NCBI RefSeq assembly: GCF_018863195.1
Contig: NZ_JAHKRT010000001.1
Coordinates: 496,001 to 560,000 of the forward strand
Source of the DNA: Sphingomonas quercus
GTDB taxonomy: Bacteria > Pseudomonadota > Alphaproteobacteria > Sphingomonadales > Sphingomonadaceae
Direction of reading: 5' to 3'
DNA: 64,000 bases
The notes below the pieces were generated by a model, which made no database searches, was not told the DNA's origin, and was given only the letters and a program-made list of their open reading frames with translations. A program made the position numbers and the translations under genes. This document shows positions 55,820-64,000 of the stretch, one piece after another (within the stretch, counting starts at the first letter, position 1; each line of letters opens with the position of its first letter).

Positions 55820-57226
55820 CTAGCGGCGCGAGAACACGTCCGGCGCGTCCGCCGGCGCGGCCGCGGCGAGCTTGCGGAAGTCGATGTCGCTATAGGCGAC
55901 CGTGTGCAGGAAGGCCGCCCACACCGCGACATTCTGGCTGAGGTTCTTGGGATCGACCTTGTCGAGCGTGTCGTCGGCGGAGTGATGCAGATCCATGTAG
56001 CGCAGCACGCTGTTGCGGAATTCCACCACCGGCGCCCCGGCGCGGACCATCGCCGAGACATCGGATCCGCCATTGGTCGCCGGCGTCAGATCGTTGACGA
56101 TGCCGAGCGGGGCGAGTGCCAGCCGGAACGCCTTCATCGCCGGGTGCGCGTCGGCGCCCTTGGGCAGCGCTGCGTTGTACACCGCCTCCGGGCCGTCGTC
56201 GCTCTCGCCGACCACGACGATCTTCGACAGCTCGTCCTTGTGCGCGGCGGCATAGGCGGCGCTTGACCCTCCCTGCTCCTCCGAGCCCCACATCACGACG
56301 CGGATGGTGCGGCGCGGCCGCCCGCCGCCGGCGGTCGCCAGCTTCGCGGCAGCGGTGGTGATGGCGATGCCGGCGCCGTCGTCGATCGCGCCGGTTCCCG
56401 GGTCCCAGCTGTCGAGATGGCCGCCGAGCACGATCACCTCGTCGGTGGTGCCGGGAATCTCACCCGAGATATTGTAGGCGGTTGACGCCTGGTTGGTCGT
56501 CGATTGCGCGTTGATGCGCACCGTCACCGGCTTGCCGCGCGCCACCATCCGCTCCAGCAGATCGGCGTCCGGCTTGGACAGCGCGACCGAGGGGATGCCG
56601 CCGTCCGCGCCGCCGCCGGTGTGCGGCAGACGGGTGTCGTCGGTGGACAGCGAGCGCATCATATAGCCGATGGCACCGCGCCTCGCGGCCTCCGCCGCGC
56701 CGCGCGAGCGCTGGGCGTTGATGTTCGCATAGCCGGAAATGTCCTGCGTCTTCGCCATCACCTGGGTGACGACGGCGATCTTGCCCCGCAGCGAGCTCTC
56801 CGGCTGGTTGAGGAATTGCTGGTAGCTCCTGAACAGCGCGATTTCGCCGGTCAGGCCGCCCGGTGGCGTCGAGGCGGAGCGGCCCAGCGCCAGGATGTGC
56901 AGCGGCTGGGGATAGGGGCTGATCACCTCGGCGGTGTCGATGCCCTGCCGCGTCCAGGTCGGCGTGGTGAAGCGTTCCACCTTCACATTCTGGAAGCCCA
57001 GTTCCTTCAGCTTGGCGACACCCCAGTCGCGCGCGCGATCCATCGCCGGCGTGCCCACCGGCCGCGGACCGACCTCGGTGGTCAGCGACTCCAGCACGGT
57101 CCACGCCGTCTGGTCGCCCAGCGCGCGGTCGCGGGCGGCGGCGGCGCCGGCAGCCAGATCCTGCGCCTGCGCGGCACCGGCGAGGGCGAGCACCGCCGTG
57201 GCAGCCAGCAAAGCTTTGGTCTTCAT
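55820..57226 (-). CDS. M28 family zinc aminopeptidase, exported
   Basis: A 468-residue exported metallopeptidase. The signal peptide ends near GAAQAQDLA. A PA-like insert (about residues 130-230) precedes the M28 domain. Zinc ligands and catalytic residues are in VLGGHLDSWDPGTGAIDDGAG, MWGSEEQGGSSA (bridging glutamate pair), VVGESDDG and YMDLHHSADDTLD. The start is ATG 57226: AAGGGG at 57233-57238 is six bases away, whereas ATG 57232 would abut the SD. It likely works with the adjacent S9 peptidase on peptides. Confidence 0.94.
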   Translation of the reverse strand: MKTKALLAATAVLALAGAAQAQDLAAGAAAARDRALGDQTAWTVLESLTTEVGPRPVGTPAMDRARDWGVAKLKELGFQNVKVERFTTPTWTRQGIDTAEVISPYPQPLHILALGRSASTPPGGLTGEIALFRSYQQFLNQPESSLRGKIAVVTQVMAKTQDISGYANINAQRSRGAAEAARRGAIGYMMRSLSTDDTRLPHTGGGADGGIPSVALSKPDADLLERMVARGKPVTVRINAQSTTNQASTAYNISGEIPGTTDEVIVLGGHLDSWDPGTGAIDDGAGIAITTAAAKLATAGGGRPRRTIRVVMWGSEEQGGSSAAYAAAHKDELSKIVVVGESDDGPEAVYNAALPKGADAHPAMKAFRLALAPLGIVNDLTPATNGGSDVSAMVRAGAPVVEFRNSVLRYMDLHHSADDTLDKVDPKNLSQNVAVWAAFLHTVAYSDIDFRKLAAAAPADAPDVFSRR

Positions 57227-57355
57227 GCGCATCCCCTTCTCAAATCCATCCCCGTCGCCGGCAGATCAAGGCGCGACCGGAGAAGCTGCAATGCGCCTGG
57301 TCGTTACGATGTCAACGCCGGATGCGGGGAAGGAGCGGCCGGCCGGCCGGACCGG

Positions 57356-58681
57356 TCACTGGCCGGAAAGGCCGCGTGCCTGTTCCCGGCGCCGCATCAG
57401 CAACGACACCAGCCACACCAACGCCGCCAGCACCACCAGCGCCGTCACCCAGCGCAGCGCATCCAGCACGCCGCTTGCGGTAATCGCCGGCCACGGGAAT
57501 TGCGACAGCGCGTCGAAGCGATCCTCCATCCAATGCCATGCCTGATGAGCGACCAGCGCGGACAGGATGATCGTACCCAGCCGCCGCGCCACCACGCGAC
57601 TGAACAACAGGTTCAACAGCGGCACGAACAGCAGCAGCATGACGAGCTGGCCGATCTCCACCCCGACATTGAAGGCGAGCAGCGACGACAGGATGTGATC
57701 GCCGGCGAATTGCAACGTCTCGCGCAGCACGAATGAGAAGCCGAAGCCGTGCACCAGCCCGAAGAAGAAGGTGATGATCCAGCGTCGGGCGGGCTGTTCG
57801 ACGATGATGTTTTCCAGCGCCATGTAGACGATGGACAGCGCGATCAGCGTCTCGATCAGCGGCGGGAACCACAGCGCGTCCGGCGCCAGGCCATAGGCCG
57901 AGGCGATGAGCGTGATCGAATGGGCGACGGTGAAGGCGGTCACGATCGGGATCAGCGGCCGCACCCGGCGGAACGGGATGACCAGGCAGAACAGGAACAG
58001 CAGATGGTCGGTGCCTTCCAAAATATGATGGAAGCCCATCTTCACGAACAGCCACGCCGCATGCGTCCAGCTCGGGTTGAGTTTGACGAGGCCGGCATCG
58101 CCATGCAGGTCATAGATGCGGGTGATGCCCCCCGGCGCGATGAACTGAACGGCGGTCGCAAGATTTTCCGCCAGCCGGTCAAAAGCGGCATGCATCGCGA
58201 AGGAGGAGCGATCCGACCGGATCGGATATTCGAGCAGCATGTCGAGCTTCGCCTGCTCCCAGAAGATATTGGTCTCCTGCGGCAGCGGCGGCCCGGTGAC
58301 ATGGGCGAGCGCGGACTTGTAGTCGGCGAAAGAACGATCCGAATCCAGCGACAGCCGGGTCGAGACGATGCGCGGCTCGGGAAGGGCGCGCTCGCCCTCA
58401 TACATTTTCAGCGGCTGCACGACGGTGATGGTGGCGGCCGCGCGCAGCGACGGATCGACCTTGGCGAGATCGACATAATCGCCCGGCCGGCGCGGATATT
58501 CGCCGTCGACATAGGTGGTGAGCGGCACGCGCACCAGCACCTTGAGCGTCTGGCCCTCGGGCTTGACGAACATCTGCAATGTCGCCGAGACCGGTATCTC
58601 ATGCGCTGCCGCCGGCCGACACAGAAAAATCAGCGCCGCCAGCAACAAAAGTAGCTGGCGGCGCACGGAGTTACTCGACAT
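57356..58681 (-). CDS. HupE/UreJ family protein with an exported N-terminal domain
   Basis: A 441-residue membrane protein. A signal peptide (to CRPAAAHEIP) leads a 190-residue periplasmic domain. The C-terminal half has about six helices with GFHHILEGTDHLLFLFCL, the histidine-rich HupE/UreJ motif, and FGLVHGFGFSFVLRE, HQAWHWMEDRF downstream. HupE and UreJ homologues are linked to nickel or cobalt permeation. The histidine pattern suggests metal binding, but the extended form is uncharacterised. Start ATG is 58679-58681. No hydrogenase or urease genes are near. Confidence 0.85.
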   Translation of the reverse strand: MSSNSVRRQLLLLLAALIFLCRPAAAHEIPVSATLQMFVKPEGQTLKVLVRVPLTTYVDGEYPRRPGDYVDLAKVDPSLRAAATITVVQPLKMYEGERALPEPRIVSTRLSLDSDRSFADYKSALAHVTGPPLPQETNIFWEQAKLDMLLEYPIRSDRSSFAMHAAFDRLAENLATAVQFIAPGGITRIYDLHGDAGLVKLNPSWTHAAWLFVKMGFHHILEGTDHLLFLFCLVIPFRRVRPLIPIVTAFTVAHSITLIASAYGLAPDALWFPPLIETLIALSIVYMALENIIVEQPARRWIITFFFGLVHGFGFSFVLRETLQFAGDHILSSLLAFNVGVEIGQLVMLLLFVPLLNLLFSRVVARRLGTIILSALVAHQAWHWMEDRFDALSQFPWPAITASGVLDALRWVTALVVLAALVWLVSLLMRRREQARGLSGQ

Positions 58682-58710
58682 CAAATATATATCCGGTCAG
58701 CCCTGACGGA

Positions 58711-59952
58711 TCACTTGCTGTCCGGCCGCGGCACGCCCTGGTCGAACTTGGTGACGGGACCCATGCCCTTGAAGACGAACTTCTGCACCCGACGGCCCTC
58801 ATAGGTCTCCGTGGTGAAGATGTTGCCCTTGGAATCCGTGGCGATGGAGTGGACGCCGTGGAACTCGCCGGGATGATTGCCGCCGTCGCCGAAGGTGGTC
58901 AGCGGCTTCAGGTCCTGGCGGGCGATGACGACGACATTCTCGTTCACGCCGTCGGCCATGAAGATGTACTTCTGCTCCGGATCCTTTGAGAAAGCGATGT
59001 CCCACACCGATCCGTCGGAACGGGTATCGGTCTTGTAATACATCTCCTTCACGAACTTGCCCTCGGTCGTGAACACCTGCAGCCGGTCGTTGACGCGGTC
59101 GCAGACATAGACGAGCCGATCCACCGACACGTCCGCGCAATGCACCGGGGTACGGAATTGCTGTGCCTTCGGCGCCTTGGGATCATAGGCGCCGAGCGGC
59201 GCATCGTCGGGCTTGTTGCCATAAGCGCCCCAGTAGCGCTTCATCTTGCCGGTATCGCCGTCGATCACGGCGACGCGCTTGTTCAGATAACCGTCGGCGA
59301 CATAGGCTTCGTTGGTCTTCGCATCGACGAAGATCTTGGCGACACGGCCGAAATTGTCCGGATCGTTGGAATTGCCGACGAAGCCGGCCTGCGATGCCTC
59401 GACCGTGGCGTCGGCGGCGGCCCCGGCCTTCCGGCGCGCGCCGGCCTTGCCGTATTGGGCGAGGAACTTGCCATCCTGGGTGAACTTCAGGATGTGCGAA
59501 TCCGGGCCGCCATTGCCGCCGATCCACACATTGCCCTTGTGATCGACGAAGATGCCGTGATTGGATTCGGGCCACTCATAGCCCTGTCCGGGTCCGCCCC
59601 AGGCGTGGATCAGGTTGCCGGCCTTGTCGAACGCCAGCACCGGCGGCGCCGCCTTGCAGCATTCGCCGAGGCCGCGATCGGCCTGATTGAGCGTGCGATC
59701 GACGGTGTTGGCGCGATGCACGATCCAGACATTGTCGTTACTGTCGACCCACAGGCCGATCGTCATGCCCATCACCCAGTGATTGGGCAGCGGCTTCGGC
59801 CAGAACGGATCGACTTCGAATTTCGGCGCCGACACGTCCCGCTGCGCCTCGGCCTTGCCCTGCAACGCCAGCTGCGACACGCCGAGCGTGGCCAGCAGCG
59901 CAGCGAAACCGGCGCCGATCATCAGATTGCGGGAGCAAGAAAATTTGCTCAT
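58711..59952 (-). CDS. Six-bladed beta-propeller (NHL repeat) protein, exported
   Basis: A 413-residue protein with a signal peptide (MIGAGFAALLATLGVSQLALQG) and NHL-type propeller blades: GLWVDSNDNVWIVHRANTVDRT, GIFVDHKGNVWIGGNGG, AKIFVDAKTNEAYVADGYLN, VSVDRLVYVCDRVNDRLQVF, HSIATDSKGNIFTTETYEGRRVQKF. The layout resembles peptidyl-hydroxyglycine alpha-amidating lyase-like bacterial proteins, though lyase activity is not implied. ATG 59950-59952 has GGAGGGGG upstream. It precedes the HupE/UreJ-like gene by 29 bases, probably in one operon. Confidence 0.88.
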   Translation of the reverse strand: MSKFSCSRNLMIGAGFAALLATLGVSQLALQGKAEAQRDVSAPKFEVDPFWPKPLPNHWVMGMTIGLWVDSNDNVWIVHRANTVDRTLNQADRGLGECCKAAPPVLAFDKAGNLIHAWGGPGQGYEWPESNHGIFVDHKGNVWIGGNGGPDSHILKFTQDGKFLAQYGKAGARRKAGAAADATVEASQAGFVGNSNDPDNFGRVAKIFVDAKTNEAYVADGYLNKRVAVIDGDTGKMKRYWGAYGNKPDDAPLGAYDPKAPKAQQFRTPVHCADVSVDRLVYVCDRVNDRLQVFTTEGKFVKEMYYKTDTRSDGSVWDIAFSKDPEQKYIFMADGVNENVVVIARQDLKPLTTFGDGGNHPGEFHGVHSIATDSKGNIFTTETYEGRRVQKFVFKGMGPVTKFDQGVPRPDSK

Positions 59953-60123
59953 TGGTCCCCCTCCAGCTGTACGAGGAGCATGGTTTTTTTTGCGCTCCTC
60001 GCGCTTATGGCTCGCACGATGCGCGCCGGATCGCAAGTCCTCACGCGCGATTGCCTGCAAGATTCAAGTAGATCGCGGCCGTGCCACATTGACAGCGCCT
60101 GACCCTTGCGATTGGACGCGCTG

Positions 60124-62457
60124 ATGAGCAGCGGCCTCGAAACGCAATTGCTGAAGGCACGCGCGGCAGGGAAGCGCGGCGACACTGCCGGGGCCGCGCA
60201 GCTCTATCGGGCGATCCTGCGCCAATTCCCGGGCAATGCCCGCGCACGCGCTGCCCTGGCGTCGCTGCATGGCGCGGCGGAGGTGGCCGCCGCCGAGCTT
60301 GCGGAGCGCTACCGGCAGGGCGCGCTCGCCGAAGTGGTCGAGCGCGGCGAGGCGCTGCTCGCCGATCATCCCGATGCGCTGGCCCTGCTCGAACTCGTCG
60401 GCGCCGCGCATGCCGGGTTGCGCCACCTGCCCGAGGCGGAGGCATTGTTCCGCCGGGTGACGGCGCTTCGGCCGGACCATGTCCAGTTCCACTATCTGCT
60501 CGGCAATGTCTATCGCGAGCAGGGCAAGCTCGATGAAGCCGTCGCCGCGTATCGCCGCGCCATCGCGCTCGCCCCGGAGCTTGCCGAGGCCCATCTCAAT
60601 CTGGGTGCCACGCTCCGCCGGGCTGGCCGGCTGGACGAGGCGATCGCCGCCTGCCGCCGCGCCATCGCGCTCCGCCCCGACTCCGCCGAGGCCCGGCTCA
60701 ACCTCGGCACCGCGCTTCAGCAGGCCGGCCAGCTGGACGAGGCGGCCGACGCATATCGCGCCGCGATCGCGATCAAGCCCGGATTGATCATGGCCCACGC
60801 CAATCTCGGCGCCGCGCTCAGGGCGCAAGGCCGGCCAGCCGAGGCGATCGCGATCTATCGGCGCGCGTTGGCGCTGAAGCCGGACGCCGAGGACCTGCTG
60901 TTCAATCTCGCCAATGCCTATGGCGAGCGCGGGCAGACCGCGAATGCCATCGCCACCCACCAGCACCTTCTCTCCCTGGATCCTGTCCATCACGGCGCGC
61001 TCGTCAATCTCGCCAACCTTCTCCTCGGTGCCGGCCAGTACGACCGCGCCGACGAGCTGTTCGGCCGCGCCCTGGCCGTCTGCGCGGACGACGCGGCGGC
61101 GATCGTCGGCAGGCTCCATGCCCGCGCTCATATGTGCCGCTGGGACGACGCCGGCCAATCCGCCGCACCCGGTCTGCGCGATCGCGCCTCGCCCTTCTTC
61201 ATGATCGCCGTCGAGGATGATCCCGCGCACCAGTTGCGGCGCGCGAGGCTGTGGGCCGCGCAGTTTGCCGCCGGCGACGGGCCACCTCCTGCCCCCGCAC
61301 CGGACCGTCGCATCCGGCTGGGCTATTTCTCTGCCGATTTCCACGAGCACGCCGCGCTCCACCTCATGGCGGGCCTGCTTCGCGAGCATGACCGCGAGCG
61401 CTTCGAGATCAGCGCCTACAGCTATGGCCCCGACAGCGACGGCCCGGCCCGCGCAGCGATGCAGCGCCATGTCGATCGCTTCGTCGACATTCGCGACATG
61501 GCCGATCAGGCAGTCGTCGACCTCGCCCGCGGCCACGGCCTCGACATCGCCGTCGACCTCAAGGGCTATACCGATCAGGGCCGGTCGCGGCTGTTCGCCT
61601 GGCGGCTGGCGCCTGTGCAGGTCAACTATCTCGGCTATCCGGGGTCGATGGGCGCGGAGTTCATGGACTATCTCGTCGCCGATCCCGCCCTCATTCCGGA
61701 GGGAGAGCGCAGCCATTACAGCGAGCGGCTGATCCTGCTGCCGCACAGCTACCAGCCGAACGACGATCGCCGCCCGATCGCGCCTCGCGCCCCGCAACGT
61801 GCCGAGCTGGGGCTGCCCGAGACCGGCTTCGTATTCTGCAGCTTCAACAACAGCTACAAGATCACGCCGCGCGAATTCGACATCTGGATGCGCCTGCTGG
61901 CGAGGGTGCACGGCAGCGTGTTGTGGCTGTTCAGGGCCAATGGATGGGCGGAGGCCAATCTGCGCCGCGAGGCGGCTGCGCGCGGGGTCGATCCCGCCCG
62001 GCTGGTCTTCGCCGGACGCCTCGCCCAGCCCGAGCACCTCGCCCGGCAGCATTGCGCGGATCTGTTCCTCGACAGCTTCGCCTGCAACGCCCACACCACG
62101 GCGAGCGATGCGCTATGGGGCGGCCTGCCGGTGCTGACCCTCGCCGGCCGCCAGTTCGCGGCGCGGGTCGGGGCGAGCCTGCTCGCCGCCATCGGCCTGC
62201 CTGAGCTGGTCACCACCAGCGAGGCCGAATATGAGGCGCTCGCCGTGGCGCTGGCGACCGATCCGTCGCGTCTGGCGGCATTGCGGGCCCGCCTCGGCGA
62301 GGCCCGCCCCACCGCTCCCTTGTTCGATTCCCGACGCTATGCCCGCGACCTCGAAGCCGGCTTCGCCATCGCCCACCAGCGCCACCGCGATGGCCAGCCG
62401 CCGGCCGATATCCGCATCGGCGATGCCGCGAGACAATCGACGATTTTGGGATCATAG
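60124..62457 (+). CDS. TPR plus O-GlcNAc transferase-like glycosyltransferase (GT41)
   Basis: A 777-residue cytoplasmic protein. The first 330 residues are TPR repeats of the form YREQGKLDEAVAAYRRAIALAP. A GT41 domain follows: LGYFSADFHEHAALHLMAGLL with the catalytic-region histidine, LKGYTDQGRSRLF, VNYLGYPGSMGAEFMDYLVAD, FVFCSFNNSYKITPREFDIW with the UDP-binding lysine, and DLFLDSFACNAHTTASDALWGGLPVLT. This is the bacterial relative of eukaryotic OGT/SPINDLY. The likely sugar target (protein or flagellin) is unknown. ATG 60124 is preferred; TTG 60106 is in frame. A weakly related or unknown protein follows directly. Confidence 0.92.
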   Translation: MSSGLETQLLKARAAGKRGDTAGAAQLYRAILRQFPGNARARAALASLHGAAEVAAAELAERYRQGALAEVVERGEALLADHPDALALLELVGAAHAGLRHLPEAEALFRRVTALRPDHVQFHYLLGNVYREQGKLDEAVAAYRRAIALAPELAEAHLNLGATLRRAGRLDEAIAACRRAIALRPDSAEARLNLGTALQQAGQLDEAADAYRAAIAIKPGLIMAHANLGAALRAQGRPAEAIAIYRRALALKPDAEDLLFNLANAYGERGQTANAIATHQHLLSLDPVHHGALVNLANLLLGAGQYDRADELFGRALAVCADDAAAIVGRLHARAHMCRWDDAGQSAAPGLRDRASPFFMIAVEDDPAHQLRRARLWAAQFAAGDGPPPAPAPDRRIRLGYFSADFHEHAALHLMAGLLREHDRERFEISAYSYGPDSDGPARAAMQRHVDRFVDIRDMADQAVVDLARGHGLDIAVDLKGYTDQGRSRLFAWRLAPVQVNYLGYPGSMGAEFMDYLVADPALIPEGERSHYSERLILLPHSYQPNDDRRPIAPRAPQRAELGLPETGFVFCSFNNSYKITPREFDIWMRLLARVHGSVLWLFRANGWAEANLRREAAARGVDPARLVFAGRLAQPEHLARQHCADLFLDSFACNAHTTASDALWGGLPVLTLAGRQFAARVGASLLAAIGLPELVTTSEAEYEALAVALATDPSRLAALRARLGEARPTAPLFDSRRYARDLEAGFAIAHQRHRDGQPPADIRIGDAARQSTILGS

Positions 62458-62465
62458 CAGGGGCC

Positions 62466-63047
62466 ATGATCGCATCGGTCCGGCCCGGCGGGGCCTTCGC
62501 CACGCTGCTGCGCGGCACCGCCTTTCTCGGCAGGCATCCGGCGGCGATCGGCACGGAAACGCCGGTCGCGGCACGGCGGCTGCGCGCCAAGGTGCTCGGC
62601 AATTGCCTTCGTGAGCTGGATCGCTTCCTCAACCTGCTCATCGACGAGGTCGCCGCCGAGGCCTGCCCCGGTCGGATCGAGCCGATCGGCTTCGCCGGCC
62701 AGCGCAACACCGCCAACAAGCTGCGCACCCTCTACGCCATACTCGGCGCCGCCAGTCCGGATCATCACCGGCTGCGCGCGCTCGGCCGCTCGCGCGATTG
62801 CCTGTTCCACTGCGGCGGCGTCGCGCGGCGCGGGGATCGTCACGGCGGCACGCGCATGACCGCCGGCTGGCCGCCCAGCGCCGGCCTCAGCGACGCGCCG
62901 CTGATGTCGGTGGCGCTCGGCGACACGCTGGTCGTCACCCCGGTCGATCTCCGCCGGGTCTGCGATTTCTACGAGGAGATCGCCGCCGGCCTCGTCGCCC
63001 TCAACCCGCGATCGGCCGAAGCGCCGGCCGCCATCGCGACGGCATAG
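62466..63047 (+). CDS. Hypothetical protein following the OGT-like gene
   Basis: A 193-residue soluble protein, nine bases after the OGT-like stop and so probably co-transcribed. It is rich in arginine and alanine. LRAKVLGNCLRELDRFLNLLIDEVAAE and CDFYEEIAAGLVALNP look helical; GFAGQRNTANKLRTLYAILGAA may be a second helix pair. No signal peptide and no recognised domain. Its last 79 bases overlap the convergent DUF2809 gene. Confidence 0.6.
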   Translation: MIASVRPGGAFATLLRGTAFLGRHPAAIGTETPVAARRLRAKVLGNCLRELDRFLNLLIDEVAAEACPGRIEPIGFAGQRNTANKLRTLYAILGAASPDHHRLRALGRSRDCLFHCGGVARRGDRHGGTRMTAGWPPSAGLSDAPLMSVALGDTLVVTPVDLRRVCDFYEEIAAGLVALNPRSAEAPAAIATA

Positions 63048-63376
63048 GCGACCAGGTCCCACAGCGAGAACACCCGGCCGAGCAGCAGCTTGCCGGCCAT
63101 GGTCAGCCGGAACCCGTCCAGCCCCGGCGCGTGATGGAGCTTGAACAGCTCGACCGCGAACGCCACCGCGCCGGCGACGATCGCGCTCCGCATCGGCGAC
63201 CAGCGCGGCCGCACGGTCGACACGATCCAATAGACCATCAGCGCCCACAGCATCGAGCCGCCATATTTGACGATGACGAAGGGCAGGCCGAGCGGCACCA
63301 GCCTGATCGCCAGCCCGGCCGCGATCGTCGCCGCGATCAACAGTGCCGAGACCGGAAGCGCCCTCGCGCCGATCAC
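62969..63376 (-). CDS. DUF2809-like membrane protein
   Basis: A 135-residue protein with about four hydrophobic helices. PLGLPFVIVKYGGSMLWALMVYWIVSTVRP, FAVELFKLHHAPGLDGFRLT, and LLGRVFSLWDLVAYAVAMAAG match the DUF2809 layout, with the FKLxHAPxLDxFR core. GTG 63374-63376 overlaps the stop of the upstream partial gene (GTGA). The function of the family is unknown. The 3' end overlaps the convergent hypothetical gene by 79 bases. Confidence 0.8.
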   Translation of the reverse strand: MIGARALPVSALLIAATIAAGLAIRLVPLGLPFVIVKYGGSMLWALMVYWIVSTVRPRWSPMRSAIVAGAVAFAVELFKLHHAPGLDGFRLTMAGKLLLGRVFSLWDLVAYAVAMAAGASADRGLRATRPAAISS

Positions 63377-64000
63377 GCCGCCAGCCAGTTGGCCACGTCC
63401 GGCGCGTCGAGCAGGCGGATGTAAAGCCGCCCGTCCGCCGGCTGCGGCACGTCGAGCGTCGTGCCCGGATAGCCGAGCGGCACGTCGAGCTTGGTCTCGA
63501 AGCCGGGCGTCGTCGACACGCTCTGGATCAGGTAAAGCCCGTCGCCGGTCAGCCGGCAGCCGCTCTGCGGCGGCGTCGCGCACTCGAACCGGCTCAGCGA
63601 CGGCAGGCGCACCAGCGTGCCGAGCGGCAGCCAGTCGCTGACCGTGTCCGGGCCGACGACCCGCGCGCGCAGGCCGCCAAAGGCCGATCCGCCCGCCCAA
63701 TTGCCCGGCTGGAGCAGCGCCACCGCGACATGATCGCCGAGGATGGTCAGCCCCTTGCCGGGGGCCAGTGTAACCGGCGCGCCGCCATGCTCGGCGGTCA
63801 CCTCGACGCGCTCCTTGCCGGTCCAGTTGGCCGTGCCCTCCAGTCGCAGCGAGAAGGTCAGCGTCGCCGAGGTCGGGATCTGGCTGTCATTGGCAAGGCT
63901 GATCGCCACGGGCGCGGCCGCCACCGCCTGCACGTGCCGGGCGATGATCGTCGCGCCCAGCCGCGCCGGCGTCCTGCCGCCGAGCGCGATCTGCTGCCGG
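63373..64000 (-). CDS. Unknown protein, 5' end beyond the window
   Basis: At least 208 codons are open to the right edge. The protein is beta-rich with alternating charged and hydrophobic residues, without cysteine clusters or membrane helices apart from an alanine-rich stretch. Segments such as DGLYLIQSVSTTPGFETKLDVPLGYPG and VGPDTVSDWLPLGTLVRLPSL resemble secreted or adhesin-like domains, but I do not recognise it. It is coupled to the DUF2809 gene by a GTGA overlap. Confidence 0.65.
   Translation of the reverse strand, partial: RQQIALGGRTPARLGATIIARHVQAVAAAPVAISLANDSQIPTSATLTFSLRLEGTANWTGKERVEVTAEHGGAPVTLAPGKGLTILGDHVAVALLQPGNWAGGSAFGGLRARVVGPDTVSDWLPLGTLVRLPSLSRFECATPPQSGCRLTGDGLYLIQSVSTTPGFETKLDVPLGYPGTTLDVPQPADGRLYIRLLDAPDVANWLAA

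Noticed and set aside
60540-60900. DNA repeat array in the OGT-like gene
   Set aside because: The periodicity is the 34-residue TPR pattern at protein level, not a direct DNA repeat.

Overview
The window looks like chromosomal DNA of a high-GC alphaproteobacterium of the sphingomonad group (Sphingomonadaceae). The sequence pointers are: a small alphaproteobacterial-type SRP RNA beside dnaX; a petABC cytochrome bc1 operon; a protein ending in a PEPxxWA-CTERM sorting tail; a large TonB-dependent receptor; and an ornithine decarboxylase followed by a deoxyhypusine-synthase-like gene. That last pair fits the sym-homospermidine used as a chemotaxonomic marker of Sphingomonas. Base composition was judged by eye. 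I see no phage, transposase, CRISPR array or integrase.

Layout. 1-2.9 kb (minus): two cysteine desulfurases, a 2Fe-2S ferredoxin, the SRP RNA and the start of dnaX. 3-5.1 kb: alpha/beta hydrolase, aldose-1-epimerase-like protein, tiny membrane protein. 5.2-8.6 kb: structured leader, ornithine decarboxylase, DHS-like enzyme, TraB/GumN protein. 8.6-16.7 kb: methyltransferase, MaoC, ychF, two little-known genes, pth, rplY, and the bc1 operon petA-petB-petC. 16.9-20.1 kb: trmL-hemF, membrane protein, lipB, small lipoprotein. 20.3-25.5 kb: secreted hypothetical, queC-queE, a candidate small RNA, hslO, HI0933/BaiN-type flavoprotein. 25.5-32.6 kb: GT-C glycosyltransferase, CocE/NonD hydrolase, sirtuin, aldo/keto reductase, dapB-nth, tRNA-Arg(CCG). 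33-45 kb: CLC chloride channel, DUF2490 protein, YihY, PEP-CTERM protein, xthA, YCII protein, lone MreB, KatG, VOC protein, and a cNMP-domain flavoprotein. 45-53.5 kb: exonuclease, TonB receptor, SLC13 permease, DUF202 protein, and a tightly coupled msrB-msrA-yaiI-monooxygenase-OYE operon. 53.7-64 kb: S9 and M28 peptidases, HupE/UreJ-like protein, beta-propeller, OGT-like TPR glycosyltransferase, and an end-truncated unknown gene.

How the genes work together. Several short operons are translationally coupled by ATGA, GTGA or TGATG overlaps: the cysteine desulfurase pair plus ferredoxin, queC-queE, trmL-hemF, dapB-nth, ychF-maoC, and msrB-msrA-yaiI-ABM-OYE. Redox repair and oxidative stress recur as themes (KatG, MsrA/B, OYE, Hsp33, flavoproteins, Fe-S assembly).

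The most interesting non-coding signals are two. One is a leader ahead of ornithine decarboxylase whose 12-bp helix buries the ribosome binding site (speF-leader-like). The other is a compact three-hairpin RNA with its own TATAAT box and a strong terminator between queC and its upstream neighbour. Two genes (a cysteine desulfurase and the BaiN-type flavoprotein) have conserved N-termini with no ATG, GTG or TTG in a sensible place.
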